Shown in pieces: positions 8,137-15,385 of a DNA stretch of 64,000 bases. Both the position numbers and the translations under genes were made by a program. The notes under the pieces are model-generated. The model worked only from the letters and a program-made list of their open reading frames with translations. It had not been told where the DNA came from and searched no databases. The stretch comes from a virus: positions 45,084-109,083 of IMG/VR virus record IMGVR_UViG_3300037264_003623; one strand, given 5' to 3'. Numbering within the stretch: the first letter of the stretch is position 1; each line of letters starts with the position of its first letter.

Positions 8137-8549
8137 GGAAGGCTCGGTTCAAGGTGAAGAAGGCGGAGCCCTGGCTGTGCCTGCTGTGCGGGAAGCCCGT
8201 GTCCCAGCCCGTGCTCCTGAGGGGGAGGGGCGGGGCGAACGTGGTCTCCCACGAGTTCGGCCAGGCCCTGCACTTCTACATGCCGGGGAACTGGGGCTCG
8301 GGCATCTGGGACCCCTGCTCTACGAGCTCCACGCAGACGAGGCTGGAGGGCGCGATCTGCGACGTCTGCCTGATGCCTCTGCTCAAGAGGGTGCGCGTGG
8401 TGCGCTTCAGGGAGGAGTACCACGAGGTCTACAGCGAGCCGCACCCTGTGTGGGAGAAGGAGCAGAAGAGGCTGCACAGGGAGAGGCTCAAACACGAGAG
8501 GCGCGAGAAGGCCAGGAGGGGGAGATGCCGGGTGAAGAAGAGTTCGTGA
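8133..8549 (+). CDS. Hypothetical zinc-binding protein (CxxC pairs)
   Basis: A 138-residue protein from ATG 8133, which overlaps the stop of the fragment before it. CLLCG near residue 17 and CDVC near residue 79 form two CxxC knuckles about 60 residues apart, consistent with one zinc site, followed by a long basic helix rich in R, K and E. No family is recognised. Overlaps the next gene by 25 bases. Confidence 0.7.
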   Translation: MRKARFKVKKAEPWLCLLCGKPVSQPVLLRGRGGANVVSHEFGQALHFYMPGNWGSGIWDPCSTSSTQTRLEGAICDVCLMPLLKRVRVVRFREEYHEVYSEPHPVWEKEQKRLHRERLKHERREKARRGRCRVKKSS

Positions 8550-8773
8550 AGTGCGCGTGCTGCAAGGAAGAGGTCGCGGGCGAGGACATCATCAAGTGCT
8601 CGCGCTGCAAGCGCGGTGTGTGTGACGAGTGCTACCTCGTGACGTGCGCGGGCAGCATGTGTGAGGACTGCGCCGCGGGCGAGGAAGAGGACGACGAGGA
8701 TCCCGGCGATAGTGATGAGCGTGATGAGTGGGATGAAGAGGAAGAAGAGGAAGAGGACACTGACGAGGACTGA
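8525..8773 (+). CDS. RING/B-box-like cysteine-rich protein with acidic tail
   Basis: An 82-residue protein. Residues 10-50 contain CACC, CSRC, CDEC and CEDC pairs in alternation, the cross-brace spacing seen in treble-clef, B-box or RING-like zinc domains. The last 30 residues are almost all D and E. An acidic tail on a zinc domain often means protein or DNA mimicry, but that is only suggestion here. Confidence 0.7.
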   Translation: MPGEEEFVKCACCKEEVAGEDIIKCSRCKRGVCDECYLVTCAGSMCEDCAAGEEEDDEDPGDSDERDEWDEEEEEEEDTDED

Positions 8774-9015
8774 CAGTGCTGACTCCGAGTGACAGGAGGA
8801 GGCATCTTCTACACGGGCATGAGACCAGGGGGGTGGTCAAACTTTCCTCCGCATGCCGATCGATCGCCCCCTGCACCGCCTCCCATCGCCCCTCCCGCCT
8901 TGCACATACTGGGCGGAATTATGCGGGGTCGGGGCGTGTCGGCCTGCCCACAATGTTCCCTCCTGTGGATCGGATCGGCTCCCCGGATGGCCTCCGGAAA
9001 TTTCGGTGGATTTCC

Positions 9016-9031
9016 CCCCGGTTTTTCGGGG
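9016..9031 (+). terminator. Short hairpin before a class I promoter
   Basis: CCCCG and CGGGG arms with a GTTTTT loop, just upstream of the 9039 promoter. There is no run of T after it, so termination is uncertain. From 8774 to 9015 there are open frames, but I see no convincing gene. Confidence 0.35.
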
Positions 9032-9038
9032 ATTCTAC

Positions 9039-9066
9039 TTGACGAAAGGCCAGAAACACATATAAT
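9039..9066 (+). promoter_or_regulatory. Class I promoter
   Basis: TTGACG, 16-base spacer beginning AAAGG, and TATAAT at 9061-9066, followed by ATGTGTGTCAAG and the ribosome site AAAGGAG. One of nine near-identical cassettes in the window. Confidence 0.85.
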
Positions 9067-9093
9067 ATGTGTGTCAAGATAAAGGAGTCAGAG

Positions 9094-9369
9094 ATGAGCG
9101 AGACGAACGTGGACTTGGGGACGGCGTACATCGCGGTGCGTAGGGAGGGGGCGACGGGGATCGAGTTCGGCGACTCCTCGACGTTGAGCCGCTACTTGGT
9201 GGACGCGGTTCGGTCCGCGAGAAGGCATGACAAGCTTCGTGATTCTGCGTCCAGCGACTACCCTGTGGTGCGGTTCGCCACGGTGCAGTTGGTCGAGGTG
9301 GCGGACGCGACGAAGGATGCCTGCATGGAGGAGATCGAGGCGGCTATGGGCCTGCGGGGGGAGGGGTAG
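9094..9369 (+). CDS. Hypothetical protein, first gene of a class I operon
   Basis: A 91-residue protein starting at ATG 9094, seven bases after AAAGGAG and 28 bases after the -10 box. It is soluble and mixed alpha/beta, with one cysteine. No known domain. A GTG-initiated longer form starting at 9067 would lie in the leader and is unlikely. Confidence 0.75.
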   Translation: MSETNVDLGTAYIAVRREGATGIEFGDSSTLSRYLVDAVRSARRHDKLRDSASSDYPVVRFATVQLVEVADATKDACMEEIEAAMGLRGEG

Positions 9370-9438
9370 GGGGAGATCAATCCGAGGTGCCACTGGTTCA
9401 AGAACACGAGGGAGAGGGCGGCATAGCCGGTCTTTCTT

Positions 9439-9466
9439 TTGACGAAGGCGGGAAAACGCCTATAAC
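9439..9466 (+). promoter_or_regulatory. Class I promoter, variant
   Basis: TTGACG, spacer AAGGCGGGAAAACGCC (16), TATAAC at 9461-9466. The downstream leader is diverged (GGGTGTTGTTTCAAGG) but still ends in GGGAGGA before ATG 9499. Confidence 0.75.
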
Positions 9467-9498
9467 ATGGGTGTTGTTTCAAGGCAAGGGAGGAAGCG

Positions 9499-9756
9499 AT
9501 GGTGATCAAGCTGAGGTCCGAGCGCAAGGGCGGGCACGTCCACGAGCGGGTGTTCGTCGGCCCCGACGAGGGGCACCTCGCCCTGGCGGGGACTCTGGTG
9601 CTCGACGTCGGGCAGTGGCAGGAGCTCGGGGCCGCGCTGCTCCTCGGGGCGGGCAGGATGCACGGGAGAGTGAAGGTGCTGCTGGAGGGGGATCGGCAGG
9701 TCGTCGGCGGGTTCGACGAGATCCCGGAGGTCACCGAGGGGAGGGTCGAGGGGTGA
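9499..9756 (+). CDS. Hypothetical small protein
   Basis: An 85-residue protein with GGGAGGA seven bases before ATG 9499. Short beta-rich sequence with no cysteine cluster and no recognised family. Coupled to the next gene by GTGA. Confidence 0.75.
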   Translation: MVIKLRSERKGGHVHERVFVGPDEGHLALAGTLVLDVGQWQELGAALLLGAGRMHGRVKVLLEGDRQVVGGFDEIPEVTEGRVEG

Positions 9757-10235
9757 GCAAGGGCCGGAGGATCTTCAGGCGGGTCAACCCGTTCGTCGGT
9801 CGCTCGAAGTGCGCGCCGAAGTCGAAGGTCGACCACTACCTAGATCTCCCCGGCGGGCTCTTCGTCGTCTACAAGGACGGGACGAAGATCAGGTCCGGCT
9901 ACTCGCTCTACGACCTCCTTGGGCCGGACAAGCCGGAGGGCGACATCATCGAGGTCGACGGGCAGGGCCGGGAGATCAAGGCGTGGCGGGGGCTGGGCGA
10001 GGATCGGGAGGGGGAGAGGATGACCGAGGAACGGAAGACCCTGATCAGGCGGGCGAGGCGCGAGTGCTCTAAGTGCTACCGCGGGCCGAAGATCGTGGGG
10101 CATGCGTTCACGGCCTTCATCTGCTCCCTGTGCGGGGAGGAGAAGTCTTACCCAAACACGGGCGTCCCGAAGGTCTGCGACGAGTGTTGCGAGAAGAAGG
10201 GGGTCTGCTGTAGATGCGGCGGGCCTATGGATTGA
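9753..10235 (+). CDS. Hypothetical protein with C-terminal zinc ribbon
   Basis: A 160-residue frame from the GTG that overlaps the previous stop. Residues 1-88 have a small beta-rich part (DLPGGLFVVYKDGTKIRSGY). From M90, which follows GGGGAGAG, a second unit carries CSKC, CSLC, CDEC and CRCG pairs of a double zinc ribbon. It may really be two genes, the second starting at 10020. No family is named. Confidence 0.65.
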   Translation: MSKGRRIFRRVNPFVGRSKCAPKSKVDHYLDLPGGLFVVYKDGTKIRSGYSLYDLLGPDKPEGDIIEVDGQGREIKAWRGLGEDREGERMTEERKTLIRRARRECSKCYRGPKIVGHAFTAFICSLCGEEKSYPNTGVPKVCDECCEKKGVCCRCGGPMD

Positions 10236-10236
10236 C

Positions 10237-10494
10237 ATGAGCGCCAAGAAGAAGCGGATGTCGCTGCAAGAGGTCGTCAATGAACTTGAGAGGAGAACCG
10301 GCAGGACCCCGGTGTTCGTTGACGGTCAGTTCAGGGACCCCAAGACGTGCTCGAAGTCCAAGGACAGGAGGTGCCCGAAGTGCAAGTCGGTCCTGAGGCT
10401 AGGCTACGGCTTCGCCGGGGGCTACGGACTCGGGGGGTACAACTACTGTGAGAAGTGCCACAAGGTCTACGATTTCGTCGAGGACAAGGAGTAG
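10237..10494 (+). CDS. Hypothetical zinc-ribbon protein
   Basis: An 85-residue protein: a helical N terminus (LQEVVNELERRTG), then CPKC and CEKC separated by a glycine/tyrosine-rich loop, a typical zinc ribbon. No strong ribosome site; translation may rely on coupling to the gene ending two bases upstream. Confidence 0.7.
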   Translation: MSAKKKRMSLQEVVNELERRTGRTPVFVDGQFRDPKTCSKSKDRRCPKCKSVLRLGYGFAGGYGLGGYNYCEKCHKVYDFVEDKE

Positions 10495-10497
10495 GGG

Positions 10498-11010
10498 ATG
10501 GTCGAGTACACCCACAAGTCGGCGGTCCTGTCCGAGGACGGGAAGTACCGGTACGTGTTGCGTCGCCAGTGGTCGATGTGCGATGCGACCCAGTTCTTCA
10601 CCCCCGTCTTCATATGCTTAAATCCTTCGACCGCCGACGAATCGGTGGACGACCCGACCGTCCGCAGGTGCGTGGGGTTCGCGAAGGCGTGGGGCTGGTG
10701 TGAGGTGACCATCCTGAACCTCTTCGCCCTGCGCTGCACCGACCCGAGGGGCCTGGTCGGCCATCCCGATCCTCGTGGCCCCGAGAACGAGAAACACCTC
10801 CTGGAGTTCGGAAAGTTCAACCAGGCGATCGCGTGCTGGGGCGTCGGTGGGGCGCTGATGGGAGAGGGGAAGAGGGTAAGCCAGATGCTCGCGTTCCACG
10901 GGTGCGAGCTTCTGCACCTCGGGCTGACGAAGGATGGGTATCCCAGGCACCCGCTGTATCTCCCATCCTCGGCGAGGCCGGTCTCGTGGGTGTGGCGAAG
11001 GAGGATTTGA
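10498..11010 (+). CDS. DUF1643 family protein
   Basis: A 170-residue protein matching the DUF1643 pattern: CLNPSTADESVDDPTVRRC, then GFAKAWGW, NLFALRCTDPRGL and a central GPEN. Length and order of these blocks fit the family, which is common in phages and bacteria but has no established activity. The stop overlaps the next ATG by one base (TGATG). Confidence 0.85.
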   Translation: MVEYTHKSAVLSEDGKYRYVLRRQWSMCDATQFFTPVFICLNPSTADESVDDPTVRRCVGFAKAWGWCEVTILNLFALRCTDPRGLVGHPDPRGPENEKHLLEFGKFNQAIACWGVGGALMGEGKRVSQMLAFHGCELLHLGLTKDGYPRHPLYLPSSARPVSWVWRRRI

Positions 11011-11495
11011 TGGACAGCTACGGTGACACGATGAAGCACATCGGCAGGGTGAGGGAGATCCTGTCGATCGTGGCGGAGAGGCTGAAGAATAGGGGAGTGG
11101 GCCACGACCGGTCCAAGCTGGAGTCTCCGGAGAAGGATGTCCTCGACGAGTTCACCCCGAAGCTGGCTGGGTCCGAGTACGGGGGCGAGGAGTACAAGGG
11201 CTTCCTCAAGGCGATGAAGCCTGCCCTGGACCACCACTACGCGGAGAGCCCTCACCACCCGGAACATTACCCGAACGGAATCAACGACATGACCCTGATC
11301 GATCTGGTGGAGATGATGGCGGACTGGGCCGCCGCGTCAGAAAGACACCAGAGCGGAAGTGTGGCACGGTCGGTCGAGGTGAACCGGAAACGGTTCGGGC
11401 TAACGGACCAGCTTGCCACCATCTTCCTCAACACCTACAGGGAACTGGGACTGCTTCCGAAACCGAACGATGCTGGCGCACAAGTCAAGGAATAG
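11010..11495 (+). CDS. DUF5662 family protein with a substituted 3' end
   Basis: A 161-residue protein. Residues 1-108 fit DUF5662 well: HIGRVREIL, HDRSKLESPE, YKGFLKAMKPALDHHY, HHPEHYPNGI, LIDLVEMMADW. From ASERH onward (base 11334) the sequence QSGSVARSVEVNRKRFGL still resembles the family but differs from the orphan tail at 12246-12380, which continues the same segment. The gene therefore appears to have received a replacement 3' end together with the antisense HNH gene. The end overlaps the HNH gene by 96 bases on the other strand. It is probably still functional. Biochemical role of the family unknown. Confidence 0.85.
   Translation: MDSYGDTMKHIGRVREILSIVAERLKNRGVGHDRSKLESPEKDVLDEFTPKLAGSEYGGEEYKGFLKAMKPALDHHYAESPHHPEHYPNGINDMTLIDLVEMMADWAAASERHQSGSVARSVEVNRKRFGLTDQLATIFLNTYRELGLLPKPNDAGAQVKE
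11334..11344 (+). repeat. 11-base repeat at the left junction of the HNH insertion
   Basis: GCGTCAGAAAG here and at 12246-12256. Both copies are in the same reading frame of the DUF5662 gene; the distance is 912 bases, exactly 304 codons. Joining at the repeat restores one uninterrupted DUF5662 frame. Confidence 0.7.
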
Positions 11496-12185
11496 CGGCT
11501 CATGAATCTTATTCTTCATGACATTCACGATCGAGCAGACGAACTGGAAGTTGCCGATCTCGTACCCGAGCCCGGAATCTATCCTATCAATGGACGGGCG
11601 GTACGGGGATGCCTTGTCCACGATCATCGTGATGCCGGACAGGGCGCAGATTCCTCCCTGGAGGAGGAACTGATGGTCGAGATCCTCCTTTGTCAGATTC
11701 CACTCGTGGCCCCGGCGTGCGGCGCTGAACTTCCAGGCGAAGATCAATCGTCCCGCAAAGTTCTCGGAGCCGGTCCAGTTCGCGGTTCGACCGCCGTGCA
11801 TCTTCATGACGGCGTGGCGAACGCACCGGGGGCACAGATTCCGGTCGAACACCTTCTTTCCGTGCTGGGGCGTATTCCTGATCAGATGCTTGCCGCAATC
11901 TTCGCAGGTGTACTCGATCAGAACGGTTCGGTCCCTGGAGGCGAAGCAGGAGCGGCACCACGACGAAAGACCGTCGCTGGAGCGAGAGTTCTTCGTAAAC
12001 GACGCGGCGGGTCTCATGACCCCGCAATGACTGCATGTCTTGGACTTTACCAAGCGCGGCGGTTGTCTCTGCGCCTCGACTTGGCACCGGTGCGAGCAGT
12101 AGACGCGGGTGTGGCACCTCGGATGGAAGACTTCTTTGCATGTGGGACAGATGATCGACGTGAGGTGATGATAGATTCGGGCCAT
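11400..12185 (-). CDS. HNH homing-type endonuclease, antisense in the DUF5662 gene
   Basis: A 261-residue protein on the minus strand with AAGGAGG before its ATG. The N-terminal two thirds contain several CxxC pairs (CPTC, CSHC, CSHCG, CRSC, CEDCG, CPRC) that form small zinc domains for DNA recognition. The C terminus has the HNH block CALSG followed by PSIDRIDSGLGYEIGN and N...KN, typical of phage free-standing HNH nucleases. Its coding sequence ends inside the substituted 3' end of the DUF5662 gene. It has its own promoter. Composition is visibly less GC-rich than the flanking genes, consistent with recent arrival. Confidence 0.85.
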   Translation of the reverse strand: MARIYHHLTSIICPTCKEVFHPRCHTRVYCSHRCQVEAQRQPPRLVKSKTCSHCGVMRPAASFTKNSRSSDGLSSWCRSCFASRDRTVLIEYTCEDCGKHLIRNTPQHGKKVFDRNLCPRCVRHAVMKMHGGRTANWTGSENFAGRLIFAWKFSAARRGHEWNLTKEDLDHQFLLQGGICALSGITMIVDKASPYRPSIDRIDSGLGYEIGNFQFVCSIVNVMKNKIHEPLFLDLCASIVRFRKQSQFPVGVEEDGGKLVR

Positions 12186-12215
12186 GCTTCCTCCTTGTTA
12201 AAAGTTCCTATCTCT

Positions 12216-12243
12216 ATTATACCTGATAGCAGCTACAAGGCAA
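12216..12243 (-). promoter_or_regulatory. Promoter of the antisense HNH gene
   Basis: On the minus strand TTGCCT (12243-12238), 16 bases, TATAAT (12221-12216), then a leader with AAGGAGG and ATG at 12185. Confidence 0.6.
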
Positions 12244-12245
12244 TA

Positions 12246-12380
12246 GCGTCAGAAAGGCACATCACGGGGGATGTGCTCAAGAGCATCGAGATCAACACGA
12301 AGCGGTTCTCGATCTCTCCCCAGCTCGCGGCGATTCTGGTGAACACGGTGAGGGAGATATGGCCGAAGAAGGAGGGGTAG
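12246..12380 (+). pseudogene. Orphaned original 3' end of the DUF5662 gene
   Basis: Starts with the second GCGTCAGAAAG and reads ASERHITGDVLKSIEIN, then KRFSISPQL and a normal family C terminus, ending at TAG. It has no start codon of its own and continues exactly the frame interrupted at 11344. It marks the right edge of the HNH insertion. Confidence 0.8.
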
Positions 12381-12617
12381 ATGCCGATTCTCAGCATCGA
12401 GATCACCTGCTTGAAGACGCGGTGCGAGGGGTGCTACCACTGCCACTATGGGAAGGAGCGCAGGCTTGTCCCGGACATCACCTGTTCTCTCTTCGGTAGG
12501 GCGCTCCAGGCCCCGGGCGGGAGCCCGCTGCGCCTGAAGCAGTGCGTAGCGGCGGAGGCAAGGGCGCACCTTACCGAGACGGCGCGTAAGGCCCTGGCGA
12601 TGTGCGGGGTGGTGTGA
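12381..12617 (+). CDS. Hypothetical cysteine-rich protein
   Basis: A 78-residue protein starting directly after the orphan tail, with GGAGGGG in front. The pattern C...CEGCYHCHYG in the first 26 residues suggests a metal-binding knuckle; two more cysteines follow. No family recognised. One-base overlap with the next gene. Confidence 0.65.
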   Translation: MPILSIEITCLKTRCEGCYHCHYGKERRLVPDITCSLFGRALQAPGGSPLRLKQCVAAEARAHLTETARKALAMCGVV

Positions 12618-12799
12618 TGTGGACCGTGATCCGCGACGAGAAGGGGATGGCCGTTGCCCTCGGGTGGGACCCGAGGCCGGATCCCCCGAAACTGAGGATT
12701 CCCAAGCAGCGGCCCTACCCTCAGGCGGAGCGGTGGTGCCGTGAACGCGGGATGCTCGACGGGGACGGGTGCCTCAAGGAGGAGGAGAAGTCGAAGTGA
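12617..12799 (+). CDS. Hypothetical small protein
   Basis: A 60-residue protein, ATG 12617 overlapping the previous stop. Basic, proline-rich centre and lysine/glutamate end. No recognisable domain; kept because of the tight start-stop overlaps on both sides. Confidence 0.55.
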   Translation: MWTVIRDEKGMAVALGWDPRPDPPKLRIPKQRPYPQAERWCRERGMLDGDGCLKEEEKSK

Positions 12800-12840
12800 A
12801 CATCATCGACGGGAAGTGGCGGAAGTACAAGCGGGACTAG
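12796..12840 (+). CDS. Possible 14-residue minigene
   Basis: GTG overlapping the previous stop (GTGA), then NIIDGKWRKYKRD and TAG immediately before the next ATG. GGAGGAGAAG lies upstream. It fits the stop-start chain of this operon but is too short to prove. Confidence 0.35.
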   Translation: MNIIDGKWRKYKRD

Positions 12841-13524
12841 ATGGTCGCGCTGAAGGAGCCGGTCCAGGTCGTGAAGGTCGGCTACGAGGTTGGCCGGGAC
12901 GAGATCATGGAGCAGCTCGCGAGGGAGGCGAGCCCGGTGCCCGCGGATGCTCCGACCGGTTTCGAGGGGGACTACTTCCCGTTCAAGGACTTCGTCTTCC
13001 ATGTCGTGTCGGGGCACAACCTTCTCTGGAAGTACTGGAACGATAGGGAGAACTTCAGGAAGCATCTCGACTCGCTCCTGGGGGACGCCCTTGGATCCGC
13101 CGACATCGGCGAGGTCCTCCAGTCCATCGACATGGCGGTGGTGAGGCGGATGGTCCGGGCGCGGGTCCGGCAGGAGCTTGTCGGGAATCGAAAGCGGATC
13201 CTCTGGACCGAGCCGATCGAAGGTGATGCGGATGAATCGTGGAGGGGGCCCTGGGCGGTGCGCGGGTGGAGGATGGCGACCACCGGGACGTACACCCCCG
13301 GGTATGGGGGTGGGTATGGGGGTGGGGAGGATGAGGAGGGACCCTCGATCAGGAACGTGAAGCACCATGTCCTTCTGCTGGTCGAATGGGTCGGGGAAGG
13401 CGGGCTTAGGGGGGGCAGTTACGTCGTCGAAAAGGGGAACACTTACCCCTGGACGAATGTGGCGACGGCGAACACCCTGATGGAGGAGGATCGGTCATTG
13501 ATGTTGGTCGATCCGTTTGCATGA
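12841..13524 (+). CDS. Hypothetical protein
   Basis: A 227-residue protein. A helical N-terminal half (residues 15-115) leads to a glycine/tyrosine-rich insert (TYTPGYGGGYGGG) and a beta-rich C terminus. The ATG directly follows the minigene stop without a clear ribosome site, so translation is probably coupled. No family recognised. Confidence 0.7.
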   Translation: MVALKEPVQVVKVGYEVGRDEIMEQLAREASPVPADAPTGFEGDYFPFKDFVFHVVSGHNLLWKYWNDRENFRKHLDSLLGDALGSADIGEVLQSIDMAVVRRMVRARVRQELVGNRKRILWTEPIEGDADESWRGPWAVRGWRMATTGTYTPGYGGGYGGGEDEEGPSIRNVKHHVLLLVEWVGEGGLRGGSYVVEKGNTYPWTNVATANTLMEEDRSLMLVDPFA

Positions 13525-13901
13525 TGAGCGAGTGCGTGAGGTGCGGGTACTGCTGCACGGTAGCCTCGTGTGGTTTCGGGGAGTGGAACCCGACGCTGGG
13601 GCAGTGCAGGTTCCTGACCGGCGACAACCTCTGTGGCAAGCACGAGGAGATCTTCGTCATGGAAGGATCCGACGTCAGCCCCGCGTTCGGGAAGGGGTGT
13701 CCCTCCTCGCTGTTCAACGAGCGGCGGGACGCGAAGATTAGGGGGGACTGGCCCAAGACATCGCAGGGGAAGGACATCGACATGAGCTTGGAGTTCGTTG
13801 GCCGGTTTCTCCGGTTCCCGGACGTGAACGAGGATTTCGAGTTCGGAGGGTACGCCTACGTCTACAAGGGCAACCGGGTGTGGGAAAGGAAGAAGGGATG
13901 A
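13521..13901 (+). CDS. CxxCxxCC-type cysteine-cluster protein (YkgJ-like)
   Basis: A 126-residue protein beginning with CVRCGYCCTVASCG, then C...CGKHE and GCPSSLFNERR. The CxxCxxCC start followed by three spaced cysteines is the pattern of the YkgJ-like zinc or iron-cluster family and of a common phage subgroup. Biochemical activity is not established. Coupled by ATGA on both sides, next to RNase HII. Confidence 0.75.
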   Translation: MMSECVRCGYCCTVASCGFGEWNPTLGQCRFLTGDNLCGKHEEIFVMEGSDVSPAFGKGCPSSLFNERRDAKIRGDWPKTSQGKDIDMSLEFVGRFLRFPDVNEDFEFGGYAYVYKGNRVWERKKG

Positions 13902-14470
13902 GCCTACTTGTGGGGATCGACGAGGTGGGGCTCGGGCCTCTCGCGGGTCCCGTTGTGGCGGCGGCGGTCCTGATCGAGGACGGCGCGGTGCCCGGGGTGC
14001 GCGACTCGAAGAAGGTGCCGGAAGGGCGGCGGTACGCCCTGGCGGAGGAGATCCGGCAGAAGGCCAAGTGGTTCCACATCGCCCGGCGGGGGCCGGAGGA
14101 CGTGAACGCCCACAACACGATCTGGTGCTGGCGGGCGGTCCTATACGAGGCGGCGAAGGCGGCGCACCTCGCCTGGCCGGAGGTGGAAATCCTGATCGAC
14201 GGGCCGGGGAAGAAGGAGTGGCGGGGGACGCTGACCTACGCCCGGTTCGTCCCCGGCGGCGACGACAACGTGTACCAGGTTGCGGCGGCCTCCCTGTTGG
14301 CGAAGGCGGCGAGGGACCTGGAGATGATCGAGATGGGGGAGAAGTTCCCGAAGTACACCTTCGGCCACCACAAGGGATATGGAGTTCCGGCCCATCTGGC
14401 CGAGATCCGGCGGTGGGGACTGTGCGAGATCCACCGGCGCGTGCCCGCGATGCACGCGATCGAACGGTGA
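13898..14470 (+). CDS. rnhB: Ribonuclease HII
   Basis: A 190-residue protein with the RNase HII signature: GIDEVGLGPLAGPVVAA (catalytic D and E), DSKKV, a central ILIDG aspartate, DDNVYQVAAASLLAKAARD, and FGHHKGYG. The length is normal for the family. It cleaves RNA in RNA-DNA hybrids, removing primers or single ribonucleotides, and together with the ligase at 36339 suggests the phage provides part of its own lagging-strand repair. ATG 13898 overlaps the previous stop. A Thr tRNA follows four bases after the stop. Confidence 0.93.
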   Translation: MSLLVGIDEVGLGPLAGPVVAAAVLIEDGAVPGVRDSKKVPEGRRYALAEEIRQKAKWFHIARRGPEDVNAHNTIWCWRAVLYEAAKAAHLAWPEVEILIDGPGKKEWRGTLTYARFVPGGDDNVYQVAAASLLAKAARDLEMIEMGEKFPKYTFGHHKGYGVPAHLAEIRRWGLCEIHRRVPAMHAIER

Positions 14471-14474
14471 GGAC

Positions 14475-14546
14475 GCCAGCGTGGCGCAACGGTAGCGCGG
14501 CGGTTTTGTAAATCGCAGGTTGGGAGTTCGAGTCTCCCCGCTGGCT
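14475..14546 (+). tRNA. tRNA-Thr(UGU)
   Basis: Seven-base acceptor GCCAGCG pairs with CGCTGGC, D arm GCGC...GCGC, anticodon loop TTTGTAA gives UGU, T loop TTCGAGT. CCA is not encoded. A run of six T follows (14552-14557). It stands apart from the main tRNA operon. Confidence 0.92.
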
Positions 14547-14662
14547 CTCGGTTTTTTCAGGATTCCTTGCCCAATCCCCGGGTTCTCCGTCATTCCTTGT
14601 CACGGATTCTCGTACATAGGGATGTGAGGGGCGAAGTGAAACGCCCCGAAAGGAGGACGGAG

Positions 14663-14872
14663 ATGGGCAGGTTCTACGACTTTTTCGATGAGGTGGACGG
14701 GATCGGCAACCTAGTCAACGCCGAGGCGATCCTGGGGGAGAGGTACTTCCAGGAGGGGTACAGGGGCAAGGCGCTCCGCCGGAAGGTCCGGTGGGCGATG
14801 ATCATGATCCGGCACATGGATCGGCTCGACATGGCCGACGTTGTCCCCCTCTGGGAGATGGAGGTGGGGTAG
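14663..14872 (+). CDS. Hypothetical small protein
   Basis: A 69-residue protein. AAAGGAGG lies seven bases before ATG 14663, which decides the start over upstream in-frame codons. Helical, with a basic centre (RKVRWAMIMIRHMDRLD). No known family. Confidence 0.7.
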   Translation: MGRFYDFFDEVDGIGNLVNAEAILGERYFQEGYRGKALRRKVRWAMIMIRHMDRLDMADVVPLWEMEVG

Positions 14873-14902
14873 AATGGGAGGTGGACCTTCGGGGGCCGAC
14901 CG

Positions 14903-15073
14903 ATGGAAGACAGAGACAAGCCCTGGTACCACTGGCAGATCCGGTGCCAGGAGGATGGGGACGACGGGTGGACGTGCATCGCTAACATCAACGGGGGCAA
15001 GGCGGGCCCCTGCATGTTCAGGAGCAGGGGTGAGGCGGAGAGGAAGTGCCCCGTCTACAAGCCGGAGGGATGA
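14903..15073 (+). CDS. Hypothetical 56-residue protein
   Basis: Starts MEDRDKPWYHWQIRCQ and ends CPVYKPEG, with four cysteines spaced across the chain that could bind a metal. Codon choice (GC in third position) matches neighbours. Its stop lies in the loop of the terminator hairpin. Confidence 0.6.
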   Translation: MEDRDKPWYHWQIRCQEDGDDGWTCIANINGGKAGPCMFRSRGEAERKCPVYKPEG

Positions 15074-15088
15074 CCTCCGATTTTTTTT
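15063..15088 (+). terminator. Rho-independent terminator
   Basis: CGGAGG (15063-15068) pairs with CCTCCG (15074-15079) around the stop codon, followed by A and eight T. It closes the preceding operon directly in front of the next promoter. Confidence 0.8.
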
Positions 15089-15098
15089 GTTTTCCCCC

Positions 15099-15126
15099 TT
15101 GACGAAAGGGACGAAACGCATATAAT
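15099..15126 (+). promoter_or_regulatory. Class I promoter
   Basis: TTGACG, spacer AAAGGGACGAAACGCA, TATAAT, then ATGAGTGTCAAGAGCGAAGGAG. Contains the direct repeat GACGAAA-GG-GACGAAA. Confidence 0.88.
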
Positions 15127-15154
15127 ATGAGTGTCAAGAGCGAAGGAGATGATG

Positions 15155-15385
15155 ATGGCCGAGACGACGACCCTGACGGCGGAACAGCAGAAGGAGTTCG
15201 TGAGGCTGGTGGGGGCGCTCTCCCCGGAGAACCTGTACTGCGACGGCGAGATCTCGCACGCCCAGGGCGTCAAGAAGTACAAGGCCCTGCGGAAGCAGTG
15301 GTGGGCCCTGGAGATCAGGGTCGGCCGCAAGGTGACCGAGGACGAGGTGTGGGCGGCCCACATGGCCGAGAATCGAAAGGAGTAG
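15155..15385 (+). CDS. Hypothetical protein, class I operon leader gene
   Basis: A 76-residue protein. Three in-frame ATGs lie at 15149, 15152 and 15155; the third has the best distance from GAAGGAG. Helical and charged, no cysteine cluster beyond one residue, no known family. Confidence 0.7.
   Translation: MAETTTLTAEQQKEFVRLVGALSPENLYCDGEISHAQGVKKYKALRKQWWALEIRVGRKVTEDEVWAAHMAENRKE

Noticed and set aside
8776-9082. Three overlapping plus-strand frames between 8776 and 9082
   Set aside because: No frame has a well-placed ribosome site and a gene-like composition. All run into the class I promoter.
11334-12256. GCGTCAGAAAG repeats as the target-site duplication of an insertion sequence
   Set aside because: There is no transposase and no terminal inverted repeat. 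Both copies code for the same conserved residues of one gene family, so homology explains them better.
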